Source: Mesorhizobium sp. B2-7-1
Lineage (GTDB): Bacteria > Pseudomonadota > Alphaproteobacteria > Rhizobiales > Rhizobiaceae
Length of the DNA: 64,000 bases
Assembly: GCF_006440735.1 (NCBI RefSeq)
Contig: NZ_VFUA01000006.1
Span: forward strand, 58,771 to 122,770
Reading direction: 5' to 3'
The notes below the pieces were generated by a model, which saw only the letters and a list, made by a program, of their open reading frames with translations, was not told where the DNA came from and did not search any database. Made by a program: the position numbers and the translations under genes. Positions 18,332 through 26,544 of the stretch are shown here, piece after piece. Positions within the stretch are counted from its first letter, which is position 1. Each line of letters opens with the position of its first letter.

Positions 18332-19579
18332 CTACTGCTTGATCCAAGGCGGAAGCTTGAAATCGCCCGTAGCGTATTTCTTCGGCCCGATCAGGAAGCG
18401 CTTGCCGTCCCAGATCTGGTAGAAGGTCACCGGAATGTGGTTCTCGTCCTGCACGGCGAGATGCGTTGCCGGGTCGAATTCCACCGGCCCCGGCGCGGCG
18501 TCGAACTTGGTTTCGCCGAGCGCCTTGCCGATCGCGTCGTGATCCTTGGGATCGCCGACCTTCTCAAGCGCGGCGAAATACATTTCGGCCTCTTCGTAGA
18601 GAGCCGAGCCGTAGACGCCTGGAGCAACCTTGTACTTGTCCTGGAACTTCTTCAGCACTTCCTGCCCACGCGGCCAGCCGGGCGAGTCGATGGCGCCGCC
18701 GATCAGGTTGTAGAGGACGCCATTCGACTGTTCCTTGGTCAGGTCGACGAATTCTGGCACCGAAGGCGCGTATTGCAGGAACACCAGACTCTGGGTCGGC
18801 TGTTCGAGGAACTGTTTCAGGAACAGCGCGGAGTTCGAGGGCTGATAGTCGGTGTTGACCACGAGGTCCGGCGGGTCCTGCCGCACCTTGGCAAGGATCG
18901 CGCGCCAGTCGTTGACGGGGCCGAACGGCACCATCTCGTCCACGGTCACGGTCCAGCCGGCGGCGGAGAAGGACTTCTTCATGCCTTCCGAGATGACCTT
19001 GGAATAGGGGTTGTCGGACGAGATCATCGCCAGCTTCTTGCTCGCCGGCTTGAACTTGCCATCCGCGATCAGCCCATCCAACAGGAGAAGCACGTCCGTC
19101 TCGTAGCCCTTGTAGGACGGCGAGAGCGACCAGCAGCAATTGTAGTTGCCCGGATCTTTGCTGACGATGCCGGCAAACGAACCGGACGGACCGGACGAGA
19201 TATAGGGCATGTTGGCATCGGCGAAGAGATCGACCTCGAACAGCGACAGGCTGGCATAGCCGGTCAGCACGACCTGCACGCCGTCGGTGTTTATGAGGCG
19301 CTGCGCCGCGCTGCTGACATTGTCGGGCGATCCGTCCTTGACGTCGGCCGAGATGATCTCGAACGTGTGGCCGGCCACGCCGCCCTTGGCGTTCCGCTCG
19401 TCGACGGCGAGCTCGACGCCCTTGACGAAGTCCGCGCCGTCGGAGGCCGAAGGCCCGGAAAGCGGCGCGAGCACGCCGATCTTGACGACGTCGGCTGCCG
19501 CCACGCCCATTGCCGTGCCCAAAGCCGACGCGCCCAGCGCGCCGACGAGAAGCAATTGTCTCAGTAGTCCCCTCTGCAT
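18332..19579 (-). CDS. ABC transporter substrate-binding protein, Leu/Ile/Val-binding (periplasmic type 1) family
   Basis: A 415-residue periplasmic protein. I place the start at the ATG at 19579 (MQRGLLRQLLLVGALGASA), preceded by GGGGAATGATCTC. An in-frame ATG at 19594 and GTG at 19615 have no comparable ribosome binding site. A cleavable signal peptide ends near GVAAADVVKIG. The mature start VKIGVLAPLSGPSASDGADFVKGVELAVDE is characteristic of Peripla_BP_6 proteins. An NYNCCWSLSPSYKGY segment in the middle is reminiscent of amide/urea or ABC-type aromatic-acid binders. It delivers the ligand to LivHMGF. Confidence 0.9.
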   Translation of the reverse strand: MQRGLLRQLLLVGALGASALGTAMGVAAADVVKIGVLAPLSGPSASDGADFVKGVELAVDERNAKGGVAGHTFEIISADVKDGSPDNVSSAAQRLINTDGVQVVLTGYASLSLFEVDLFADANMPYISSGPSGSFAGIVSKDPGNYNCCWSLSPSYKGYETDVLLLLDGLIADGKFKPASKKLAMISSDNPYSKVISEGMKKSFSAAGWTVTVDEMVPFGPVNDWRAILAKVRQDPPDLVVNTDYQPSNSALFLKQFLEQPTQSLVFLQYAPSVPEFVDLTKEQSNGVLYNLIGGAIDSPGWPRGQEVLKKFQDKYKVAPGVYGSALYEEAEMYFAALEKVGDPKDHDAIGKALGETKFDAAPGPVEFDPATHLAVQDENHIPVTFYQIWDGKRFLIGPKKYATGDFKLPPWIKQ

Positions 19580-19626
19580 GAGATCATTCCCCATTTTTGC
19601 GATGTTCAGTTCCACGGCATGCCCTC

Positions 19627-20787
19627 TCAGGCATGACGCGCATGGTCAATCAGCCGGTCGATGAAGCCGACACAACGTTCGAGCTGTTCGACGGTGATCC
19701 ATTCGTCGGTTATGTGCGCCTCGCTGTCGCGCCCCGGGCCGCAGAGGATGGTCGACATGCCGGCGGACTGGAAGATGCCGGCCTCGGATCCATAGTTCAC
19801 GGCCGTCACCTCGTTGCGGCCGGCAAAACGCTTGGCAAGCGTTTCGGCGTGCGAGCCCGCGTCGGGGACGAATGGCGGAACGTCATAGGCGATATTGGTT
19901 GCCACGGCCGAGCCGGCGAAGCCTTCCTTCATGGCCGGAACGACCTTGCCGTCGCTGAACGCCCGGAACCTTTCGACCAGCGTCTCCACGACGCCGCCGC
20001 TTGTCGCCCGGACATCCCACTGGAAGGCGCAATCGCCAGGTATGGCGTTGCGCGCCGTGCCGCCCTGGACGACGCCGACGCTCACCGTCGTGTAGGGCAC
20101 GTCGAACGGCGACCCGGCCTCGGGTGCCGAACGAAGTTCGTTCGCGTAGGAGCGCAATTCTCCCATCAGGTCCATGGCGTGGAAGATGGCGTTCACGCCG
20201 AGGTCGGGGCGCGACGAATGACAGGCCTTGCCGGTCACGGTGGTGAGCAGGCCGGCGCTTCCCTTGTGCCCGCCGACGACGCCCATGCCGGTTGGCTCGC
20301 CGACGAAGACGGCAAGTTGCGGCGGTAGGGTCTTCGCCATGTGCTCGATGATGCCGTGCACGCCCAGGCATCCGACCTCCTCGTCATAGGACAAGGCGAG
20401 ATGGATGGGCGCGGCAAGCGGCTCCTTCAGCATGGCGGGTATGCCGGCCAGTGCGCAGGCGATGAAGCCCTTCATGTCCGAGGTGCCGCGGCCATGCAGC
20501 CTGTCGCCGTCGCGCCACATGTCGAACGGATCGCGCGACCATTCCTGTCCGTCGACCGGGACGACATCGGTATGGCCGCTCAGCACATAACCTGGGCGAT
20601 CGGCCGGCCCGATCGTGGCGAACAGGTTGGCCTTGGTGCCGGTCGCATCGGGGATGATGACGCTCTCAACCCCGAAACCGGCAAGGTAGGCCTTGATGAA
20701 GTCGATCGCCTCCAGATTCGACCGGCTGCTGACGGTGTTGAACCCGACCAGCCGGCCCAGGAGCTCGATTTCGGAAGAATGTGCCAT
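19627..20787 (-). CDS. M20 family metallohydrolase, acetylornithine deacetylase (ArgE/DapE) type
   Basis: A 386-residue metal-dependent deacylase. The start is placed at the ATG at 20787 (MAHSSEIELLGRLVGFNTVSS), since the 15 upstream in-frame codons are not family-like and the length then matches ArgE (about 385). The metal-site motifs are YVLSGHTDVVPVDG, GTSDMKGFIACALA and the catalytic ALSYDEEVGCLG. It removes an N-acyl group from an amino acid. Its place in a liv-type transport operon, rather than with arg genes, suggests catabolic deacylation of an imported N-acyl amino acid instead of arginine synthesis. Confidence 0.88.
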   Translation of the reverse strand: MAHSSEIELLGRLVGFNTVSSRSNLEAIDFIKAYLAGFGVESVIIPDATGTKANLFATIGPADRPGYVLSGHTDVVPVDGQEWSRDPFDMWRDGDRLHGRGTSDMKGFIACALAGIPAMLKEPLAAPIHLALSYDEEVGCLGVHGIIEHMAKTLPPQLAVFVGEPTGMGVVGGHKGSAGLLTTVTGKACHSSRPDLGVNAIFHAMDLMGELRSYANELRSAPEAGSPFDVPYTTVSVGVVQGGTARNAIPGDCAFQWDVRATSGGVVETLVERFRAFSDGKVVPAMKEGFAGSAVATNIAYDVPPFVPDAGSHAETLAKRFAGRNEVTAVNYGSEAGIFQSAGMSTILCGPGRDSEAHITDEWITVEQLERCVGFIDRLIDHARHA

Positions 20788-20828
20788 TGTCTGTCCTGGT
20801 CCGTCCGGTTCGGCGCAGCGATTGCCGG

Positions 20829-21725
20829 TCAAAGCCTGTAGAAGCGCTTGGCGTTGTCGTGGAACAATTGCGATTGCTCCTGTGGCGACAGGACGGCCCC
20901 GATCTGCTTGAAGGTGTCATAGATCTGGTCGAAGCTCATCTGGATCTTCGAGACCGGATAATCCGTGCCGAACATGCTGCGCTCGGTGCCGAAACAGTCG
21001 ATGCAATGCATGGCGACGTCGCGCACGCTTTCGAGCGTCCAGTTGCGATCATAGGCGCCCGGGTTCGATATCTTGATGGCGATGTTGGAACAGGCGGAGA
21101 TGTGCTTCAGGCCGTCGCGCCAGCGCTGCATGCCTTCCGGATCGCGGTCGATCGGGCTGCCGCAATGGTTGATGATGATCTGCAGGCCGGGAAGCGCCTC
21201 GGCGATCTCCCGCACGACGCCGGCCTGGTAAGGATACATCATAAGCTCGAGATTGAGGCCGTGCTCCTGCAGCCGGGCGATATCGCGGCGCCACTGTGGG
21301 TTGCGCCCAAGCTCGGGGTCGGTGACGAAGCATTTCTTCGGGTCCGGGTGCCAGCTCAAAATGCCTCGGATGCCGGTCACCCGGTCGAACGCCGCCTGCC
21401 TTACGATGGCGTCCGCCGCTTCAGGCTTGCCCAGCGAAGCACCGCCGACATAGCGCGAGGCCACGCCCTTCGACTTGTCCAAGGTTTCCAGCCAGCGGGT
21501 CTCCCCTACCGGATCGCCGGCCCACAACGCCTCGATGTGGACCGTGGCGACGATGTTATGTCTGCGGGAATCGCGCACGTAATCGTCCACCAGATAGTCC
21601 GTGGCGATCTCGGAAAGACCGGCCACCGCCTGCAACGAAGGGTCTGTGGGCAGCAACCACGGATGCTTGCCCATGGAAAGATCCCACAGGTGATGGTGCG
21701 GATCGATGATCGGTCCCGAATACAT
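20829..21725 (-). CDS. Amidohydrolase family protein (TIM-barrel, COG3618-like)
   Basis: A 298-residue metal-dependent hydrolase. The N-terminus IIDPHHHLWDLSMGKHPWL carries the HxH metal motif of the amidohydrolase-2/lactonase group. FEHLWD-like relatives hydrolyse lactones or decarboxylate aromatic acids. Later blocks include VVREIAEALPGLQIIINHCGSP and RSMFGTDYPVSK, which bear the expected His and Asp ligands. It is the first gene of the seven-gene leftward operon, 41 bp before the M20 gene. The substrate cannot be told from sequence. Confidence 0.85.
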   Translation of the reverse strand: MYSGPIIDPHHHLWDLSMGKHPWLLPTDPSLQAVAGLSEIATDYLVDDYVRDSRRHNIVATVHIEALWAGDPVGETRWLETLDKSKGVASRYVGGASLGKPEAADAIVRQAAFDRVTGIRGILSWHPDPKKCFVTDPELGRNPQWRRDIARLQEHGLNLELMMYPYQAGVVREIAEALPGLQIIINHCGSPIDRDPEGMQRWRDGLKHISACSNIAIKISNPGAYDRNWTLESVRDVAMHCIDCFGTERSMFGTDYPVSKIQMSFDQIYDTFKQIGAVLSPQEQSQLFHDNAKRFYRL

Positions 21726-21910
21726 GAAGACTCCCGGTGTGGGGATGCGGCCAAGCCGGGAAGGTCAGCGTTCACGACTCCTACCGGAACCCGCATGCTA
21801 ACCGTCCCTGACCGGTCCGCAACCCAAGCGGTCATAGTGATTGCAACAAAAATGCCGGTATTGTCTTTCCAGGACACGATTTTGCAGGAAGGACTCCACC
21901 AGCATCCGTC

Positions 21911-22978
21911 TCAGTCCACGGCGACGGACCAGCCATGCCTGTCGGGCACGGTCCCGGCATGGAGCCCCGTCAGGTGCTCAAACAACTTCGCCGCGACCGG
22001 TCCGGTCTGGCCGCCATTGACGACGATCTTTTCGTCGCGCCAGGCGAGCTCGCCCACCGGGGAGATAACCGCAGCAGTGCCGACGCCCCACATCTCCTCC
22101 AGCGTGCCGGCCTTCGACGCCGCCACCACGTCCTCGATGTCGATGGGCGCCTCGGCCACCTCCATGCCCCAGTCGCGCATGAGCGCGAGCACGCTGTCGC
22201 GCGTGATGCCCGGCAGGATCGAATCGCTCAGTGGCGGCGTACGGATGCGGCCGCCGATCTTGACCATGATGTTCATGGTGCCGACCTCCTCCAGGAAGCG
22301 GCGCTGGACGCTGTCCAGCCACAGAACCTGGCTGAAGCCGGCGGCGGCGGCCTCGCGGCCGACCTTGAGGCTCGCCGCATAGTTGGCGCCGGCCTTGGCC
22401 GAGCCGATCGCGCCCTTGGCCGCGCGCACGCGCGTCTCCGAGACGAGGATGCGGACCGGGCCCGCGCCTTCCGAATAATAGGAGCCCACGGGGCAGAGGA
22501 AGATGAGATAGGTGCAGGTCCTGGAAGGCCGCACCACCATGTAGCCCTCGGTTCCCACCATGGTCTGGCGCACATAGATGGCGTTGCCACGCTTGGCCGG
22601 CACCCAGTCGCGGTCGAGATCGATCAGCTTGCGCATCGCCGCGAGCACGAGGTCGGGATCGACCGCCGGCATGCACAACTCGCCGGCGCTGCGGTTGAGA
22701 CGCGCGATATGGGCCTGCGGCCGGAAGAGATGGATCGAGCCGTCCTCGCGGCGATAGCCCTTGGACCCGTCGAAGATCGACTGGGCATATTGGATGACGG
22801 AGGATGAGGGGTGGAGCTGCAGCGGGCCGAACGGCACGATGCGGGGATCGTGCCAGCCACGCCCTTCCGTGTATTCCATCTGGAATATATGGTCGGAGAA
22901 GTAGTCGCCGAAGCTCGCCTTGAGATCTTGCGGGATGGGCTTGCGCGCTGCAGCGCGCGTGACGGGAATGTCATGCAT
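21911..22978 (-). CDS. ilvE: Branched-chain amino acid aminotransferase
   Basis: A 355-residue PLP-dependent class IV transaminase of the eukaryote-like (group IIIa) BCAT type. Landmarks are YAQSIFDGSKGYR near residue 64-76, LFRPQAHIARLNRSA, and the catalytic lysine K195 in AKAGANYAASL. The later block EEVGTMNIMV and the C-terminal TLEEMWGVGTAAVISPVG are also typical. It interconverts Leu/Ile/Val and their 2-oxo acids. It stands alone between the amidohydrolase operon (185-bp gap) and the deacylase gene upstream (65-bp gap) and may be read through from the latter. Confidence 0.92.
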   Translation of the reverse strand: MHDIPVTRAAARKPIPQDLKASFGDYFSDHIFQMEYTEGRGWHDPRIVPFGPLQLHPSSSVIQYAQSIFDGSKGYRREDGSIHLFRPQAHIARLNRSAGELCMPAVDPDLVLAAMRKLIDLDRDWVPAKRGNAIYVRQTMVGTEGYMVVRPSRTCTYLIFLCPVGSYYSEGAGPVRILVSETRVRAAKGAIGSAKAGANYAASLKVGREAAAAGFSQVLWLDSVQRRFLEEVGTMNIMVKIGGRIRTPPLSDSILPGITRDSVLALMRDWGMEVAEAPIDIEDVVAASKAGTLEEMWGVGTAAVISPVGELAWRDEKIVVNGGQTGPVAAKLFEHLTGLHAGTVPDRHGWSVAVD

Positions 22979-23043
22979 GATGCTATGGGTATCCTGATTG
23001 TCGATGTGGGCCGCAGGCCGTGCCCGCGCAACCGAAGTGTCGT

Positions 23044-24063
23044 TCAGGCCGGGGACGCCAGGTGACCGAGGCAGTCGCCGGCCTCCACCAGCGAGAAGGT
23101 GCGGATGCAGACGGCGAAACCGCCATGCCTGAAATGGACGGGCACCGGTTCGGCCCAGGGATTGTCCAGATCGTAGATCAGACCGGCAAGCGCGCCGGCC
23201 GGCACCTCGTCGCCTAGCGCGAAGCGCGGCTCGAAGAAACCCCGGCGCGAAGCAAAGGCATAGAGGCCCGGATCGTCCATCACCAGCCGGCGGACCTTTC
23301 CGCGGCGCTTCGGCAAGGGTGCCGCGGGGGCCAGCACCTTCAGATGCGACAGCACCGAGCGCAGGCCGTTCTCCACCACGCCCAACCCTTCGATATTGAC
23401 CGTCGAGCCGCCGCCGAACTCCCCGGTGACGAAGAAGACGTTGTTCTGGTGCGCATAATTGCCGATGACGCGGTCTTCGCCGCTCAACGCCCGGATGCTG
23501 TCGAAATACACCACGTTCGGCGGGTCGAAGGCGTCGATGAATTCTTCCAAGCGCTGCTTCTGCGCGGGATCGGACCAGCGCGGCGCGAGCAGCGTCGGCA
23601 GGTATTGCAGCGAGCTGCCGCCGGCGTGGAAATCGACCAGGTAGTCCGAGCGCGGCAACAGCTCGGTGGTCACGTAATGGGCGATCATCTCCGTCGCCGT
23701 GCCGTTGCGCTTGCCCGGAAAGGTGCGATTGAGGTTGATGTCGTCGATGGGCGAGGTGCGGGTGCCGGCGACAAAGGCCGGATAGTTGACCGCCGGAACG
23801 ACGATCAGCCGTCCCGAAAGCCGGGAAAGGTCGAGCTCGCGAACCAGCCGCGCCAGCGCGATCGGACCCTCATATTCGTCGCCATGGACGCCGCCGGTCA
23901 AAAGGATAGTCGGCCCTTCGCCGTTCTTCGCGACCGCGATGGGGATGGCGATGTGGCCATAGGCGGAGCGATGCACGGAATGCGGCAGCCGCAGCGTACC
24001 CGTCTGCAGCCCATCGCGATCGAAGTCGATATTCGTTCCGATCATGGACTTGTCGTCGCTCAT
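23044..24063 (-). CDS. Succinylglutamate desuccinylase/aspartoacylase (AstE/AspA) family deacylase
   Basis: A 339-residue zinc carboxypeptidase-like protein. The ATG at 24063 is chosen for its GGGAGAG ribosome binding site; the open frame continues upstream without homology. Zn ligands are visible in TGGVHGDEYEGP (H60, E63) and YLVDFHAGGSS. The substrate-binding block INLNRTFPGKRNG is diagnostic of the family. Members remove succinyl, acetyl or aspartyl acyl groups. In rhizobial ectoine-degradation loci a similar protein (DoeB/EutE) deacetylates N-acetyl-diaminobutyrate, but the other ectoine genes are not seen here, so I give no symbol. Confidence 0.85.
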   Translation of the reverse strand: MSDDKSMIGTNIDFDRDGLQTGTLRLPHSVHRSAYGHIAIPIAVAKNGEGPTILLTGGVHGDEYEGPIALARLVRELDLSRLSGRLIVVPAVNYPAFVAGTRTSPIDDINLNRTFPGKRNGTATEMIAHYVTTELLPRSDYLVDFHAGGSSLQYLPTLLAPRWSDPAQKQRLEEFIDAFDPPNVVYFDSIRALSGEDRVIGNYAHQNNVFFVTGEFGGGSTVNIEGLGVVENGLRSVLSHLKVLAPAAPLPKRRGKVRRLVMDDPGLYAFASRRGFFEPRFALGDEVPAGALAGLIYDLDNPWAEPVPVHFRHGGFAVCIRTFSLVEAGDCLGHLASPA

Positions 24064-24151
24064 CGCATCTCTCCCATACTTCATCTGCCCTTCATCTGCA
24101 TCGGCCGGCGAGCGTAGGGCGAGCGGGAAAGGCAAGTCTTGCGCGATAGGG

Positions 24152-24255
24152 CCTAAAGCGCGTCGCGATCCTTCAGATTCGCTCCATGCGCTTTAGGTTC
24201 TTGATTTCATGCATGTCTTTGTCCCGAAACCGGTTCCCACTTTCGGGCGACATGC
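24152..24255. repeat. Composite palindromic intergenic element, REP-like
   Basis: Two hairpins lie side by side between the AraC gene and the deacylase gene. The first has arms CCTAAAGCGC (24152-24161) and GCGCTTTAGG (24188-24197). The second has arms GCATGTC (24211-24217) and GACATGC (24249-24255), with an inner stem CCCGAAA/TTTCGGG. The second shares its GCATGTC...CCCGAAACCG core with the elements at 25389-25495. Such small palindromes are dispersed in rhizobial genomes as I recall them; copy number cannot be checked here. Confidence 0.7.
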
Positions 24256-24311
24256 CTTAATCTTTCGCAGATCGGCCATGGCCGGCGCCCGTCGGAACCT
24301 GGCCTATCCCT

Positions 24312-25229
24312 TCAGACGAGCTCGCGCCGCCAGCGCAGCGGGGTCAGGCCGGTAGCCTTGCGGAAACAGGTGGTAAAATGGCTCTGGTCGGCGAAACCGC
24401 AGGTAAGCGCGACATCGGCCAGTTGCAGCTTCTGTTTCCTCAGCAAGTCCTTGGCGCGATCGACGCGCCTGTGCACGATGAAATTGTGCGGGGTCTGGCC
24501 TGTGGACTGGCGGAACATGCGCGTGAAATGCCGAACGCTCCACCCGGCCAGACGGGCGAGATCGGCCAGCGCGATTTCCTCCTGCAGATGGGCGTCGATG
24601 TAATCGCAGACACGCCGCCATTCGCGCGAAGAGAAGGCGCCTGTCGCCGGATGCGGCGTCCCGGCTTGCGCGAGGATGAGAACCTGGCAGATCAGCGCGA
24701 GCACCATACTGTCCGCGAGCATGCGGCCCAGCGGACCTCCCGGATCGCCAAGCGTCCAAAGCTGCTGAAGAAGCGTGCTCACCACGGCGTTGGGCGCAGT
24801 CGAGCCGGAAAGCGGCTCGAGCGCCGATGACAGGTCGTCGGGACATTCCGGACCGAGCAGGCTCCTGACATGGTCGACCGGCACCGCCAGTATGACGAGC
24901 TTGCGGGGGCCGCCGACGCGCCAGCGGCTCTCGACGTTGGGCGGCACGATGATGAGATCCCCGGTGCGGGATTTCCCCCCTGCCCACCCGGCCCCCATGT
25001 TCCAGTCGTAGGAACAGGCCGGCGCCGACAAAGGCGTGGATATGACGACTTCCTCCACGGCCGGGTCGGCAAGCTCATGCCTTCCCTGCTCGACCAGTAT
25101 CATGCTGGACCGTCCGGTGCCCTGGATGGTGCGGTGCTGCTGGGGAAAGGCGGAATAGGAGGACTTGCGGTAGAATTCCGCATAATTCTCATACGCTCCC
25201 GGCGCGAACTGCAAATCCTCGGTTCTCAT
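24312..25229 (-). CDS. AraC family transcriptional regulator
   Basis: A 305-residue regulator. The C-terminal 100 residues form the two helix-turn-helix units of the AraC/XylS domain: IALADLARLAGWSVRHFTRM and LQLADVALTCGFADQSHF, ending TGLTPLRWRREL. The N-terminal 190 residues are a cupin-like sensor region without a recognised ligand. It is transcribed toward the AstE/AspA-type gene, with 248 bp between them containing palindromic repeats. It likely regulates that gene or itself. It is flanked by REP-like elements on both sides. Confidence 0.9.
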   Translation of the reverse strand: MRTEDLQFAPGAYENYAEFYRKSSYSAFPQQHRTIQGTGRSSMILVEQGRHELADPAVEEVVISTPLSAPACSYDWNMGAGWAGGKSRTGDLIIVPPNVESRWRVGGPRKLVILAVPVDHVRSLLGPECPDDLSSALEPLSGSTAPNAVVSTLLQQLWTLGDPGGPLGRMLADSMVLALICQVLILAQAGTPHPATGAFSSREWRRVCDYIDAHLQEEIALADLARLAGWSVRHFTRMFRQSTGQTPHNFIVHRRVDRAKDLLRKQKLQLADVALTCGFADQSHFTTCFRKATGLTPLRWRRELV

Positions 25230-25388
25230 GACCGGCCTCCAACGAGCCAGACCCTGCCGTGCAAGTTCGACCTGAAGCGGGTCGGCGTTTCAAGGAAAAC
25301 TCGCACTGCTCCGCTCGCGTTTGTAGCATGAACTTTTCCGGGGATCGCAAGATGCGTTCCCCGGACCGTGCTTTAAGTTTTTGTTTTT

Positions 25389-25437
25389 ATGCATGTCGTT
25401 ATCCCAGAACCGCTGCACACTTCTGGGCGACATGCAT
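25389..25437. repeat. 49-bp palindromic element, copy 1
   Basis: A nearly perfect double-stem palindrome. Outer arms are ATGCATGTCG (25389-25398) and CGACATGCAT (25428-25437); the inner stem is CCCAGAA (25403-25409) with TTCTGGG (25421-25427). It is identical in design to the next copy 58 bp downstream and related to the element at 24211-24255. It could fold as RNA or DNA and act as a terminator or mRNA stabiliser for the leftward DUF1330 transcript. Confidence 0.8.
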
Positions 25438-25446
25438 TCTGTTTTT

Positions 25447-25495
25447 ATGCATGTCGTTACCCCAGAACCGCTGCACACTTCCGGGCGACATGCAT
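25447..25495. repeat. 49-bp palindromic element, copy 2
   Basis: The same outer arms ATGCATGTCG (25447-25456) and CGACATGCAT (25486-25495). The inner stem is CCCAGAA (25461-25467) with TTCCGGG (25479-25485), one mismatch. It is arranged head-to-tail with copy 1 at a 58-bp period, each copy preceded by TGTTTTT. The tandem arrangement suggests duplication of one element after insertion. Confidence 0.8.
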
Positions 25496-25531
25496 TGAGG
25501 ACGCACTTTGCCGGCTCAACGGACCGGTCGC

Positions 25532-25852
25532 TCAGACGAGCGGATCGGGAGCGGCGCTTTCGCCGCGACCCTGCTGCAGGATCATCCGTCCGCGATCGGA
25601 AGAGGCACGGCGGAACTTCGACGCCGCCTGGTAGTCGGTGTCGTTGTACCAGGCCTGGGCCGTGGCTTCGTCCGGAAATTCCAGGATGACCATGCGGTCG
25701 GTGAAAGCCTCGCCCTCGCAGGTGATCACCGGATCGCCCCGCGTCAGGAACTTCCCGCCGTACTTCTTCAACGTGGCAGGGGTGAGCGCGGTGTACTTCT
25801 TGTACGTCTCGGGATCGTGGACCCTCATCGTGCAGATCATATAAGCGGCCAT
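25532..25852 (-). CDS. DUF1330 domain-containing protein
   Basis: A 106-residue protein. The ATG at 25852 follows a perfect AAGGAGGAGGCC ribosome binding site; an upstream in-frame ATG adds only MKIKEEA. The fold is a dimeric ferredoxin-like alpha+beta barrel: MAAYMICTMRVHDPETYKKY, GGKFLTRGDP, ILEFPDEATAQAWYND. These are the conserved blocks of DUF1330 (COG5470). The function of the family is not established. It is divergent from the Lrp-type regulator, with 128 bp between them, which suggests control by that regulator. Confidence 0.88.
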   Translation of the reverse strand: MAAYMICTMRVHDPETYKKYTALTPATLKKYGGKFLTRGDPVITCEGEAFTDRMVILEFPDEATAQAWYNDTDYQAASKFRRASSDRGRMILQQGRGESAAPDPLV

Positions 25853-25980
25853 GGCCTCCTCCTTGATTTTCAATCGAGCTTATAGCTTTATCAAAGCGCA
25901 ATCACGATAAATTTCGGTTGTTATCGCCTGCTTTTCGCGCATAATCGCCAAGGTTGGAGGAAATTGTAGCTGAAAGCGCC

Positions 25981-26430
25981 ATGATTGCACTGGATAGTAT
26001 CGACCATCGCATCCTGCGCGAGCTGCGGCAGGACGGCCGCATCTCGACGGTGGATCTGGCCGAGCGCGTCGGCCTTTCGCCCACGCCCTGCGCGCGCCGG
26101 CTGAAGCGCCTCGAGGAGACGGGCGTGATCCAGGGCTATGCGGCCCGCATCAATCCGGCGGCGCTGGGCCTCGGCGTCTGCGTGATGGTTTCCGTGCGCC
26201 TGGGGCAGCAAGGCCCCGAAGGTGCCGGCCAGTTTCTGGACGAAGTGACGAAACACCCGGAGATTACCGAATGCCTGCTCGTGACGGGAAACATCGACTA
26301 CCTGCTGCGGGTATGGGTGAAGGACATCGCAGCGCTTCGCGAATTCATCAGCAACGTGCTGCAGTCGATCCCATCGGTGGCCGAGACGTCGACGATGGTG
26401 GTGCTCAACCCAGACGAGACCAATCTTTAG
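25981..26430 (+). CDS. Lrp/AsnC family transcriptional regulator
   Basis: A 149-residue regulator. The start is placed at the ATG at 25981 (MIALDSIDHRILRELRQDGRIS). An in-frame TTG at 25954 would add nine residues and is less likely, although the best purine-rich GGAGG lies between the two. The N-terminal winged helix contains TVDLAERVGLSPTPCARRLKRLEETGVI, and the C-terminal RAM domain includes VMVSVRLGQQ and ECLLVTGNIDYLLRVWVKD. RAM domains bind amino acids. It is divergent from the DUF1330 gene and may also act on the hydratase gene downstream. Confidence 0.92.
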   Translation: MIALDSIDHRILRELRQDGRISTVDLAERVGLSPTPCARRLKRLEETGVIQGYAARINPAALGLGVCVMVSVRLGQQGPEGAGQFLDEVTKHPEITECLLVTGNIDYLLRVWVKDIAALREFISNVLQSIPSVAETSTMVVLNPDETNL

Positions 26431-26544
26431 GCCAGGAAATGTTGGTGCAGGAAACATAGCTCGCCAAGTGGTCTATGGCGGCTTACGGCGAGTTGATCCG
26501 GCAATCGGCGAGCGAATTGTCGGACGGGAATGGAGGGAGCTGAC

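Larger units (their letters stand above)
25230..25531. other. 302-bp gap holding two tandem palindromes
   Basis: Upstream of the AraC gene and downstream of the DUF1330 gene. Apart from the two palindromic elements listed separately, the gap holds no gene I can support. The T-rich GTTTTTATGC strings before each element raise the local AT content. The araC promoter should lie near 25230-25380, but no confident -35/-10 pair was seen. Confidence 0.5.

Noticed and set aside
19627..20787. Naming the M20 gene argE
   Set aside because: The family match is good, but the operon context is transport and hydrolysis, not arginine biosynthesis, so the specific enzyme name is not supported.
23044..24063. 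Naming the AstE/AspA-type gene doeB (ectoine degradation)
   Set aside because: Length and motifs would fit, but ectoine hydrolase and the other doe/eut genes are not seen in the window.
25389..25495. Two 49-bp palindromes considered as a short CRISPR array or attachment sites
   Set aside because: There are only two copies, with a 9-bp spacer, self-complementary over their full length, and no cas or integrase genes nearby.
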